In this document: one piece after another, positions 57,257 to 64,000 of the stretch
Position numbering within the stretch: position 1 is the first letter of the stretch
How the letters are laid out: each line of letters starts with the position of its first letter
Assembly: GCA_027319585.1 (NCBI GenBank)
Contig: DAHVMY010000002.1
Coordinates: forward strand, 1 to 64,000
Source: AG-12 sp027319585
GTDB taxonomy: Bacteria > Chloroflexota > Dormibacteria > Aeolococcales > Bog-877
Direction of reading: 5' to 3'
DNA length: 64,000 nt
Notes under the pieces: model-generated
What the model was told of the DNA's origin: nothing
Seen by the model: only the letters and a program-made list of their open reading frames with translations
Database searches by the model: none
Program-made: the position numbers and the translations under genes

Positions 57257-57286
57257 TTGACCCCCGCGCCGCCCCACCAGTAAGCT
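57257..57286 (+). promoter_or_regulatory. Candidate promoter of the riboswitch-controlled operon
   Basis: TTGACC (57257-57262, five of six consensus bases), 18 bases, TAAGCT (57281-57286, three of six). It would start transcription about 57293-57300, just before the aptamer. The weak -10 box keeps confidence low. Confidence 0.4.
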
Positions 57287-57299
57287 ACATGCCAGTTGA

Positions 57300-57366
57300 G
57301 CGGCGATGGGGCTCGCCGCGGCATCCGTGCCGAGACGCTCCGTGCTGGAGCTAATGGCCCCTGGCT
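57300..57366 (+). ncRNA. Fluoride riboswitch aptamer (crcB motif)
   Basis: The order of conserved blocks matches the crcB RNA. GGCGATGGGGCTCGCC (57302-57317) forms the first hairpin (GGCG/CGCC). ACGCTCC (57335-57341) then pairs GCTCC with GGAGC (57347-57351) around loop GTGCT. Next comes TAATGG and CCCCT (57352-57362). GGGGC of the first hairpin loop can pair with GCCCC (57357-57361) to make the pseudoknot that encloses fluoride and Mg2+. A small extra hairpin, CGGCA/TGCCG, sits between the two stems (57319-57332), a place where insertions are tolerable. Not tested with a covariance model. Confidence 0.88.
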
Positions 57367-57411
57367 TCGGTTGATTTTCGTGTCTGAAGGAGCTAGGGCC
57401 AGCTTGGAGTG
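57356..57411 (+). promoter_or_regulatory. Predicted expression platform of the fluoride riboswitch
   Basis: GGCCCCTGGCT (57356-57366) includes the 3' pseudoknot strand and can instead pair with AGCTAGGGCC (57391-57400), nearly perfectly with one bulge and one G-T pair. That alternative stem begins inside the AAGGAG sequence (57387-57392) before the GTG start. Fluoride binding would hold the 5' strand in the aptamer and free the ribosome binding region: a translational ON switch. Inference from base pairing only. Confidence 0.55.
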
Positions 57412-58380
57412 GCGTTCGGACCGGTGCGCCCCGTGGTAGCCGCCGCCGTTGGACAGGTGGTAGCTGTCCTGGTGGTGCTGATGCTCTCGCCCCTGCTGCG
57501 AGGGGTGATCGAGAACCTCAAGGCGAAGGTGCAGTCGCGCCAGGGCTCGCCGTGGCTACAGCCCTATTTCGATCTCTGGAAGCACCTGCACAAGCAGCGC
57601 AGTCGCACGGTGCACAGTTCGACCGTCTCCACGGTCGCGCCGTACGTGGTCTTCGCCACTCCGATCGCGTTTGCGATCCTGATCCCGGTGCTGACCGCGG
57701 CACCTCTCAGTTGGGCCTTCATGGCCGACATGGTCGGAAGCGGGTTCGTCATCGGCATCGGCGGTTTCTTCACCAACCTCGCCGCCATGGACGGCGGGAG
57801 TCCCTACGGTGGACTCGGAAGCAGCCGGTCCCGGTTCGTGTCAACGCTTGCCGAACCGACATTCATCGTGGTTTTCTTCGCCGTCGGTTTCATTTCCGGA
57901 GGCACGGTGCCGTTCGTGGTCAACAACGCGCTCTTCACCAGCGCTGCCCGCGTGGTGCCCAGCCACGCGCTGGTGGCCGCAGCGTTCCTGATGGTGATCT
58001 TGGCGGAGGCGGGGCGGCTCCCCATCGACAACCCCAATAGCTCGCAGGAGCTGTCGATGATCGAAGGCTCCCGCCTCTACGAGTTCTCCGGGCCTGATCT
58101 GGCGCTCTTTGAGTGGGGCGGCCACATGAAGTTGTTTGTTCTGCTCATCGTCTGGCTCAATGTGCTGGTCCTACCGCTGGGTCTGGCGCAGGCCATCACG
58201 GTGCCCGCGTTCCTGGTGGCGATTGCGTCTCTGATGGGAAAGATGCTGGCCGCGGCCGTCCTGGTGGTGGGAATCGAGTCGGCTTTGGCCAAGATCCGCA
58301 TCATGCGCGTGCCTGAGTACCTGGGAGGCAGTTTCGTGCTCGCCTTTCTGGGCCTGGCCCTCTACACGGTGGGACATTGA
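57409..58380 (+). CDS. hyfC: HyfC/HycD/NuoH-like membrane subunit of a group 4 hydrogenase-related complex
   Basis: 323 aa with about eight membrane helices. It carries the subunit's core motif AEAGRLPIDNPNSSQELSMIEG...YEFSGPDLALFEWGGHMK near residues 200-245, matching the NuoH/HyfC loop that contacts the FeS small subunit (DNP and ELxM kept). QSRQGSPWLQPYFDLWKHLHK near 44 matches the HyfC N-terminal loop. It anchors the soluble module and joins it to the antiporter-like subunits. GTG at 57409 is the only start after an in-frame stop at 57394; AAGGAG lies 16 bases upstream, a long spacing. First gene of the riboswitch-controlled operon. Confidence 0.93.
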   Translation: MAFGPVRPVVAAAVGQVVAVLVVLMLSPLLRGVIENLKAKVQSRQGSPWLQPYFDLWKHLHKQRSRTVHSSTVSTVAPYVVFATPIAFAILIPVLTAAPLSWAFMADMVGSGFVIGIGGFFTNLAAMDGGSPYGGLGSSRSRFVSTLAEPTFIVVFFAVGFISGGTVPFVVNNALFTSAARVVPSHALVAAAFLMVILAEAGRLPIDNPNSSQELSMIEGSRLYEFSGPDLALFEWGGHMKLFVLLIVWLNVLVLPLGLAQAITVPAFLVAIASLMGKMLAAAVLVVGIESALAKIRIMRVPEYLGGSFVLAFLGLALYTVGH

Positions 58381-59045
58381 CGGCACTGAGTGCGATGCCC
58401 CGGCTGCTTGAGGTGATCCTGTCGGCGCTCCTCCTGCTGGTCACCTACTGGTTCATCGTGACGCGGCGGCTCAGCACCGCGGTGGCCGCCTACGCGGTCC
58501 AGTCGTGGCTCCTGGGGCTCGCGGCTCTGATCCTTTACTGGGACACCCGCCTACTGGGACTGCTGGTCTTCGGACTGCTGATCATCGTCGCCAAGGGGAT
58601 CCTGATCCCGAGCCTCTTCCGGCGCCAGGTAGCGTTCGCTCTGGTTGCCGGCAGAGAAACCGCCTACTACGTCCGCTTTCCTACTGCGCTGCTGATCGGG
58701 ACGGCGCTGAGTCTGGTCGGTCTGCTCGCGGCCACCGACCTTCCGTTCGTGCCGCAGCTTCTTCCACCTGCGATCGCCGGCATCGCCCTGGCGGTCTTCC
58801 TCCTTGGCCTCTTCACAACCATCGCTCGGCGTGACGCCATCCTGCAGGTGACCGGGCTACTGGCAGCCGAGAACGGGCTGCTGCTGCTGAGCCTGGTGGT
58901 GGCCCCCCAGCTCAGCCTCCTGATCGAGGTGGCGATTGTGTTGGACGTGCTCATCGCGGTGCTGGTGATGGGCTTCCTGGTGGCCCGCATGCGGGATGCC
59001 GGCACCGGGACAGACACCTCCGAGCTCTCCCGGCTGCGCGGATGA
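58377..59045 (+). CDS. hyfE: HyfE-like membrane subunit
   Basis: 222 aa, almost entirely hydrophobic, about six or seven helices. It resembles HyfE, which is NuoK-like plus extra helices: IIVAKGILIPSLFRRQ near residue 62 and LLAAENGLLLLSLVVAPQLSLLIEVAIVLDVLIAVLVMGFL near 160-205 (NuoK-type AENGL with a buried Glu, and IEVAIVLD). The TTG at 58377 overlaps the hyfC stop; ATG at 58395 is the alternative. HyfE occurs in Hyf and formate-hydrogenlyase-2-type complexes but not in simple Hyc, so the complex is of the larger type. Confidence 0.88.
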   Translation: MTALSAMPRLLEVILSALLLLVTYWFIVTRRLSTAVAAYAVQSWLLGLAALILYWDTRLLGLLVFGLLIIVAKGILIPSLFRRQVAFALVAGRETAYYVRFPTALLIGTALSLVGLLAATDLPFVPQLLPPAIAGIALAVFLLGLFTTIARRDAILQVTGLLAAENGLLLLSLVVAPQLSLLIEVAIVLDVLIAVLVMGFLVARMRDAGTGTDTSELSRLRG

Positions 59046-60526
59046 CCAACAGCAGTCTCATGTTGGCGGTGCTGGCGGTTCCCCTGCTGGGGGGACTTGC
59101 CAGCCTGCTGGCCCTCAGCGACCGGACCCGCTTCCTCCTGGTGGTCCCGACTGGGGTGGCCACCCTGGCGCTGGGCCTCACCCTGATCGCTCGGGTTGTC
59201 CAATCCGGCCCGGTGGCCGGGCTGAACCAGTGGCTCTACGTCGATGACCTTGATGCCGTGGTGCTGCTGGTGGTCGTGGTGGTGGCCGCGCTGGCGGGAG
59301 CCTACTCCGTGGCCTATTTCCGCAGCCCCGCCCAGGCCCACGCTATGCGGCCCGGCGAGATCCGCAAGTATTTCAGCCTCTTCCACTTCTTCACCTTCAC
59401 CATGGTCCTGGCGACTGTGGCGGGGAACCTGATCCTGCTCTGGACCGCCGTGACCGCCACCACGTTTGCAGCCGCGCCCTTGGTCGATTTCTATGGCTCC
59501 CATGAGCCCCTGGAGGCGGCCTGGAAGTTTCTCGTGCTCGCGGTCGCAGGCGAACTGATCGCGCTCCTGGGCTTCTTCCTGTTATTCGAAGCTGGGATCG
59601 CCGCCCTCGGCGCCAGCTATAACTTCTCGATCCCGGTGCTGGACCGTGCGGGACCCCATCTCAACGGGGCCTTGGGGGGAATCGGCTTCTTGATGGTGCT
59701 GGTGGGCTTCGGAACCAAGGCCGGCCTGGCTCCGATGCACACCTGGCTGCCCGACGCCCACAGCCAGGCACCCGCTCCCGTCTGCGCCATGCTGTCTGGG
59801 GCGGAGTTGAATTGCGCGATGCTGGCCATCATCAGAGTCCTCGCTTTGGTCACTCCAGCCAGCCCCGCGCACGCCCGCGGCCTGCATGAGGCGCTGCTGG
59901 CCTTTGGGCTGCTGTCCATGGTGGTCGGGGTCGTGTTCCTCATCGCCCAGCGCAACTTCAAGCGCCTGCTGGCGTACTCCTCCGTTGAGCAGATGGGCCT
60001 GATCGCGGCCGGCTTTGGCCTGGGGGCTCCCATCGCGACGCTGGGGGCGGCACTGCAGATGATCACTCACAGCCTTGCCAAGAGCCTCATGTTCTTCAAT
60101 TCCGGCAACCTGCTGCTGCGCTTCCGCACCACCACGGTGGCGGAGATTTCGGGAGCCATCCGAGTAGCCCCGGCGTCGGCCATCCTGGTGATCACGGGGG
60201 CACTGGCGATCGCGGGAGCGCCCCCGTTCGGGCTCTTCATCTCCGAGTTCGCCATCATTGAGGGGGCCCTGGTACGACATGCCTGGGCGGTGGCAGCGGG
60301 GCTCGGGGTGCTGTTGCTGGTCGCATTTTTGGCCCTCCTGGAACCGTTCAACCGCATGGTGTTCGGCACTGGCAGGGGAGAGCCGGTGCCGGCGCGATCC
60401 GAGCTGGGCCTGGCGGTGCTGGTGCCGGGCTACCTGCTCCTGGGCGGATTGTTGGTGCTGGGTGTCTGGATTCCCGGTCCGCTGCACTCGCTGCTCGTGG
60501 GTGCCAGTCGAGTTGCCATGAGATGA
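59042..60526 (+). CDS. hyfF: HyfF-like antiporter-type proton-channel subunit
   Basis: 494 aa, about 14 helices, MrpD/NuoL/M/N family. The TM7 lysine region GFGTKAGLAPMHTWLPDAHSQAPAPVCAMLSGAEL near residue 220 and the NFKRLLAYSSVEQMGLI region near 305 are intact. At the usual TM5 glutamate (HyfF proteins read WVxxEATT) this protein reads LLWTAVTATT near residue 136-145, so the Glu appears to be Thr. That residue normally forms an ion pair with a TM7 lysine in the pumping channel. Starts at an ATG overlapping the hyfE stop. Confidence 0.92.
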   Translation: MTNSSLMLAVLAVPLLGGLASLLALSDRTRFLLVVPTGVATLALGLTLIARVVQSGPVAGLNQWLYVDDLDAVVLLVVVVVAALAGAYSVAYFRSPAQAHAMRPGEIRKYFSLFHFFTFTMVLATVAGNLILLWTAVTATTFAAAPLVDFYGSHEPLEAAWKFLVLAVAGELIALLGFFLLFEAGIAALGASYNFSIPVLDRAGPHLNGALGGIGFLMVLVGFGTKAGLAPMHTWLPDAHSQAPAPVCAMLSGAELNCAMLAIIRVLALVTPASPAHARGLHEALLAFGLLSMVVGVVFLIAQRNFKRLLAYSSVEQMGLIAAGFGLGAPIATLGAALQMITHSLAKSLMFFNSGNLLLRFRTTTVAEISGAIRVAPASAILVITGALAIAGAPPFGLFISEFAIIEGALVRHAWAVAAGLGVLLLVAFLALLEPFNRMVFGTGRGEPVPARSELGLAVLVPGYLLLGGLLVLGVWIPGPLHSLLVGASRVAMR

Positions 60527-62073
60527 CCGGGTCTGCAGGCATGATGGCGATCGCCACAGCTGTGGGACTTTCGGCGCACAGCGGAGCCCGCAATGAGTGG
60601 GTGGTCGACTGCCCGGCTTCGGAACTGGCCCCGAGGTTGCGCCGGCTGGTCGAGGAGCTGACTCTGGTCGACCTGTTCGCGACCACCGCCAAGGGATCTC
60701 GCCCACGACTCACCGCGGTGCTGGATGCGCCCGGCGACCCCGCCTGGCTGGTGGTCCACTGCGATCTGCCCGAGGCGGCATTCCCGAGCTTGAGCGCGGT
60801 CTCCCATGCCGCTAGCTGGTACGAGCGCGACATTCTGGAGATGCACAAGGTGATGCCACAGGGGCATCCCGCCCCCTATCCCCTGCGCCAGGGGAAGTCG
60901 GGAGAGCCCGGGCCGAAACGGGCTGGTGGGGCGGCTGGCGCGGGGGACGACTCGGGGCAGCGGCCCAAGCAGCGCCCAGCCGTGACCGGCCAAGGGGTCT
61001 TTGAGCTCCCTTTGGGCCCGGTTCGAAGCGGCCCCCAGGAATCCCAGGGGTTCAGCTTCTTCTCCGGAGGAGAGGACATCGTCGTCACCGACATCACCCT
61101 GGGTTTCAAATTCCGGAGTGTCGAGCGAATCGCCGAAGGTCGCGCTCCGGCCGACGTCATCTTGCTCGCGGAGCGGATTGCGGCGTCGTCCTGCTTCGCC
61201 AACGCCCTGGCATTCTCGAGAGCGGTGGAGCGGGTGATTGGGGCCGAGGTCACCCCGTCGGAGCAGTTCACCCGCACTCTCCTGGCCGAACTGGAGCGGG
61301 CCTACAACCATCTGGGAGTGATCGGGCGGCTGGCCGAGGCGACTGGTCTGCAGGTCGCCGCCGCCCAATTCAGCCTGATGAGAGAGCGGGCTCTACGCGC
61401 CTCCGGACGGCTCACCGGGCACCGCTACCTTCGAGGCGCGCTGCGGATTGGAGGTACCGAAGTGGTGCCACCGGAGGGGGACCGGGTTTGGCTGCGCTCC
61501 GAGGTCGAGGCGTGGCGGAGCCAAGCCCTCCGCCTGCGTCACCTGCTTGAAGGGACCTCCACCTTCGTCGACAGGCTCGACACCACCGCGTACTTGGATC
61601 CCGGCTATGCCGCCGAACACAACCTGGTGGGTCCGGTGGGGCGGGCCAGTGGGATCGACAGCGACCTGCGCCGCGACCATCCCTACGGCGCCTATTCAGC
61701 AGTGGAGTTCGTAGTTCCGCTGCTGTCCCTGGGCGATGCCAAGGCCCGTTACACCGTCCACGTGATGGAGCTGGAGCAAACGCTGGGAGTGCTGCTCCAG
61801 CTGCTCGACCGCTGGCCCCACGCGCAGCCACCGGCTCCGCTTCCCAAACTGCGTTCTGGCTCCGCGCTGGGGTGGGCGGAGGCTCCCGGAGGGGCAACTG
61901 TCCACCTCGTGACCCTGGACGAGGGCGGGCGCGTCGCGAGGTGGCGGGCCCGTCCGCCTGCAGTCGTGAACTGGCACCCATTCGCGCACGCGTGCGCGAG
62001 CGGCAACAACCTCACCGATTTCCCGGTCATCGAAGCGAGCTTCGGGCTCGCGAGTGCGGAGTTCGATAGATGA
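60523..62073 (+). CDS. HyfG-like large subunit (NuoC+NuoD fusion) lacking all NiFe-binding cysteines
   Basis: 516 aa. Residues about 20-120 are a NuoC-like domain (WYERDILEMHKVMPQGHP near 100); a Gly/Pro-rich linker follows to about 165; residues 180-516 are the NuoD/hydrogenase large-subunit domain. The family's first NiFe motif (ERxCGIC) reads E217-R218-I-A220-A-S-S223, both cysteines gone. The C-terminal motif (DPCxxC) reads G508-L-A510-S-A-E513, again no cysteine, although the flanking FPVIEAS and R516 align. No NiFe centre can form, so this is not a hydrogenase. It also lacks the C-terminal extension that maturation proteases remove. Closest described class: Ehr complexes. Coupled by ATGA overlaps on both sides. 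Confidence 0.92.
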   Translation: MTGSAGMMAIATAVGLSAHSGARNEWVVDCPASELAPRLRRLVEELTLVDLFATTAKGSRPRLTAVLDAPGDPAWLVVHCDLPEAAFPSLSAVSHAASWYERDILEMHKVMPQGHPAPYPLRQGKSGEPGPKRAGGAAGAGDDSGQRPKQRPAVTGQGVFELPLGPVRSGPQESQGFSFFSGGEDIVVTDITLGFKFRSVERIAEGRAPADVILLAERIAASSCFANALAFSRAVERVIGAEVTPSEQFTRTLLAELERAYNHLGVIGRLAEATGLQVAAAQFSLMRERALRASGRLTGHRYLRGALRIGGTEVVPPEGDRVWLRSEVEAWRSQALRLRHLLEGTSTFVDRLDTTAYLDPGYAAEHNLVGPVGRASGIDSDLRRDHPYGAYSAVEFVVPLLSLGDAKARYTVHVMELEQTLGVLLQLLDRWPHAQPPAPLPKLRSGSALGWAEAPGGATVHLVTLDEGGRVARWRARPPAVVNWHPFAHACASGNNLTDFPVIEASFGLASAEFDR

Positions 62074-62915
62074 GCCGATGGATTCTCCGGGGTTTGCGCA
62101 GCGGAATCCGTACCACCCGCTTCCCGAGTCCGACCCCGCCGTACGAGGAAGGAGCGAGTTCCACGGTCCGCCTGCAGTGGCAGCGACTCAGCGCCCCGGA
62201 TGCTCTGGCCGCAGCCCAAATGTGCCCTAGCGGAGCGATCCAGGCGCAGGGTACGGAAGTGGAGGGAGAGCTGACCTACGATGCGGGACGATGCATCATG
62301 TGCGGCCGCTGCGCCCGGCACCTCCCGCAAGTTTTCCTGCCGGTGAAGGATGGCCGGGTGGCGGTGCGCCAGCGGAGCAGCCTGGTCACCAGGGTGGGAT
62401 GGAGCGCGGCTAACCGGCCTCTGCCGCTCGAGTTGGGCCGAGCGGCGGAGGAGGTCCGCCAGCGAGCGGTCAGGATCTTTCGTCACTCCCTCCACATCCG
62501 CCATGTGGATGCCGGATCCTGCAACGGCTGCGAGTCTGAGTTGCAGATGCTGACCGGACCCTACGCGGACCTGCATCGGCTGGGCATATTCTTCACGCCG
62601 ACCCCTCGTCACGCGGATGTCCTGCTCGTGACCGGGGTGGTCACCGTCAACATGGAGCGGCCTCTCATGGAGACCTATGCGGCGATGCCTGAACCCAAGT
62701 TGGTGATCGCAGCTGGGGTTTGCGCGGTCAGTGGCGGCAGCTTCGCCGGAGGCCCGGTCACCCGGGGTCCGGTGGACCGCCTGCTCCCGGTCGATGTCCA
62801 CATCCCCGGATGCCCTCCCACGCCCCAGGCCATGCTCCACGGTCTGCTGCTGGCGATGAATCGGGCAGAGGACAGACCTGGACCTGAGCCTGAGGAGGTG
62901 GCTGATGGCGCTTGA
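62070..62915 (+). CDS. HyfI/NuoB-like FeS small subunit with N-terminal ferredoxin-like segment
   Basis: 281 aa. Residues about 30-95 hold a ferredoxin-like segment: CPSGAI and CIMCGRCARHLP give four cysteines, enough for one [4Fe-4S] cluster (a typical HyfH-type subunit has two). The C-terminal part keeps the four ligands of the proximal [4Fe-4S] cluster: CNGCE near 151, GVCAVSGG near 220, PGCPPTP near 250. So electron transfer to the large-subunit site remains possible although the NiFe site is lost. It appears to be a fusion of a reduced HyfH-like domain with HyfI. ATG overlaps the previous stop; it overlaps the next gene by 11 bases. Confidence 0.9.
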   Translation: MSRWILRGLRSGIRTTRFPSPTPPYEEGASSTVRLQWQRLSAPDALAAAQMCPSGAIQAQGTEVEGELTYDAGRCIMCGRCARHLPQVFLPVKDGRVAVRQRSSLVTRVGWSAANRPLPLELGRAAEEVRQRAVRIFRHSLHIRHVDAGSCNGCESELQMLTGPYADLHRLGIFFTPTPRHADVLLVTGVVTVNMERPLMETYAAMPEPKLVIAAGVCAVSGGSFAGGPVTRGPVDRLLPVDVHIPGCPPTPQAMLHGLLLAMNRAEDRPGPEPEEVADGA

Positions 62916-64000
62916 GCTCCTGGCAGCCGCCCTGGCATGCTATGCGGTCGCCAGCCTGCTCGGCCTCGGGGTGCTGTGGTGGCGTGGATTCGCCGAGCTA
63001 TCGGCTGCGGCGGGGTTCGTGGCCGGCCTGCTCGGAGTGGGCACCGCCGCGGTCTGGCTGGGCGGGGGGCGTGGCGTCCTGCTCTTACCGGTAAGCACGC
63101 CATTGGGTGGCTTCACGGTGGCAGCCACCCCGCTGGCGGCTACCTTCGTGCTCCTCACGGGGGTGGTGAGCAGCGGCCTGTCGTTGTTCACGGCAGGCTA
63201 CACACCGCATGTTGGCGGTGCCTTGCGCCAGGCCTGCGTCCACTCGTTGCTCAATATCACGTTTGCGGCGGTCATCCTGGTGCTGGCGGCCGCAAATGCC
63301 CTCACGTTCTTGGTGGCGTGGGAGACGATGGTGATCGCAACCTACGTGCTGGTCACGGTCGAGTTCGATCGGCCGGGCCGGCCTCAGGCCGCGTTTCTGA
63401 TGCTGGCGCTTTCCAAACTCGGATTCATCGCGATCGCCGGCGGCTTTGCCGCAATGGGCGCTCTGCGCAGCGGGGTCTCCTTCGCCACCCTCGCCCGTCA
63501 TCCGGCACCTGGAGCGGGGCTGGCTTCGATCGTCTTTCTGTTGTTTTTGATAGGGTTCGGGGTCAAAGCTGGCCTGGTACCGCTGCAGGGGTGGCTCACC
63601 GAGGCACATCCGGCGGCACCCGCCAACGTATCCGCGGCGCTGTCCGGGGTCGTGGTCGCCGTTGCCATCTACGGCTTGGTCCTGACCGTCTTGACCTTGC
63701 TCGGCCCGCCCTCCGCCTGGTGGGGCTATCTCACCCTGGGTGCAGGGGTCATCACCGCCCTCTACGGAGTGCTGTTCTCACTGGTGGTGCCCAACTTCAA
63801 GCGGATGTTGGCCTACAGCACCATCGAGAACCTGGGCTTCATGATCGCCATGGTGGGCCTGGCACTGGTGTTCATCAGCAGTCATCAGCCGCTCCTGGGG
63901 GCTGCCGCGCTGGTGGTTGCGATCCTGCACGCGCTGTACCACGGCCTGCTCAAGAGCACCGCCTTCATGGGCGCGGGTTGCATTGACGTAGCTACCCATG
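62905..64000 (+). CDS. hyfB: HyfB-like antiporter-type membrane subunit (3' end outside the window)
   Basis: At least 365 aa, cut by the window edge. It has about ten helices so far. Conserved MrpA/D-type residues are intact here: the TM5 Glu in FLVAWETMVIATY near residue 135, the TM7 Lys in GFGVKAGLVPLQGWLTEAHPAAPANVSAALSGV near 215, and NFKRMLAYSTIENLGFM near 298. It is the second proton-channel-like subunit of the complex. The ATG at 62905 lies inside the end of the small-subunit gene with GAGGTGG upstream. HyfB proteins are usually about 600-670 aa. Confidence 0.92.
   Translation, partial: MALELLAAALACYAVASLLGLGVLWWRGFAELSAAAGFVAGLLGVGTAAVWLGGGRGVLLLPVSTPLGGFTVAATPLAATFVLLTGVVSSGLSLFTAGYTPHVGGALRQACVHSLLNITFAAVILVLAAANALTFLVAWETMVIATYVLVTVEFDRPGRPQAAFLMLALSKLGFIAIAGGFAAMGALRSGVSFATLARHPAPGAGLASIVFLLFLIGFGVKAGLVPLQGWLTEAHPAAPANVSAALSGVVVAVAIYGLVLTVLTLLGPPSAWWGYLTLGAGVITALYGVLFSLVVPNFKRMLAYSTIENLGFMIAMVGLALVFISSHQPLLGAAALVVAILHALYHGLLKSTAFMGAGCIDVATH

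Noticed and set aside
60523..62073. Annotation of the large subunit as a working [NiFe]-hydrogenase
   Set aside because: All four NiFe-binding cysteines are missing from both motifs, although flanking residues align.

Overview
This is a high-GC chromosomal window carrying housekeeping genes (dnaG, the primary sigma factor, tRNA-Asn, a proton-pumping pyrophosphatase, mrp) beside redox modules. Gene style suggests a free-living bacterium of the Actinomycetota/Chloroflexota grade, possibly a Candidatus Dormibacterota-type soil lineage: many GTG/TTG starts, ATGA overlaps, -10 boxes only a few bases before start codons, many small lipoproteins, and a conserved membrane family I know from Actinobacteria. 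That placement is inference; there is no rRNA here to test it.

Layout. 1-730: an IS607-type recombinase start runs off the left edge and interrupts an ABC ATPase gene lying behind arsC. 970-5714: a membrane protein, a DNA-binding/coiled-coil protein, dnaG and the sigma factor. 6397-16766: S9 peptidase, tRNA-Asn, small hypotheticals, DUF1697 protein, lipoprotein, an ABC exporter pair, YihY and an MFS exporter. 16815-28066: HMG-CoA lyase, then a selenocysteine formate dehydrogenase operon (catalytic subunit with in-frame UGA and SECIS hairpin, Fe-S subunit, NrfD-like anchor), a CGNR regulator with a divergent 52-aa gene, and selA-selB-selD. 28959-36023: lipoproteins, a hybrid histidine kinase with its response regulator, and a D,D-carboxypeptidase. 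36421-40194: CoA-transferase, two MaoC-type proteins, a lipoprotein and an SDR. 40330-56776: zinc-ribbon protein, CinA-like protein, H+-pyrophosphatase, an aldolase/CMD/MarR operon, Fur-family regulator, mrp, HD hydrolase, a second ABC exporter, S53 peptidase, methyltransferase, DppA, aldo/keto reductase, MarR regulator and a fumarylacetoacetase-family hydrolase.

57257-64000 is the most interesting part. A weak promoter and a very good match to the fluoride (crcB) riboswitch aptamer precede a tightly overlapping operon for a membrane complex related to group 4 (Hyf/Hyc/Ech) hydrogenases: HyfC-, HyfE-, HyfF-, HyfG-, HyfI- and HyfB-like subunits. The HyfG-like subunit has lost all four cysteines that bind the NiFe centre, while the small subunit keeps its proximal FeS ligands and carries an extra ferredoxin-like segment. 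The complex should therefore not be a hydrogenase; it resembles the hydrogenase-related Ehr complexes. Apparent control by fluoride suggests a role in ion or proton homeostasis under fluoride stress.

The sel genes supply selenocysteine for the formate dehydrogenase; I found no selC tRNA in the window. Formate oxidation through FdhAB and the NrfD-like anchor probably feeds the quinone pool. The H+-pyrophosphatase and the Ehr-like complex both act on the proton gradient, but no direct link between formate dehydrogenase and the Ehr-like complex is shown.
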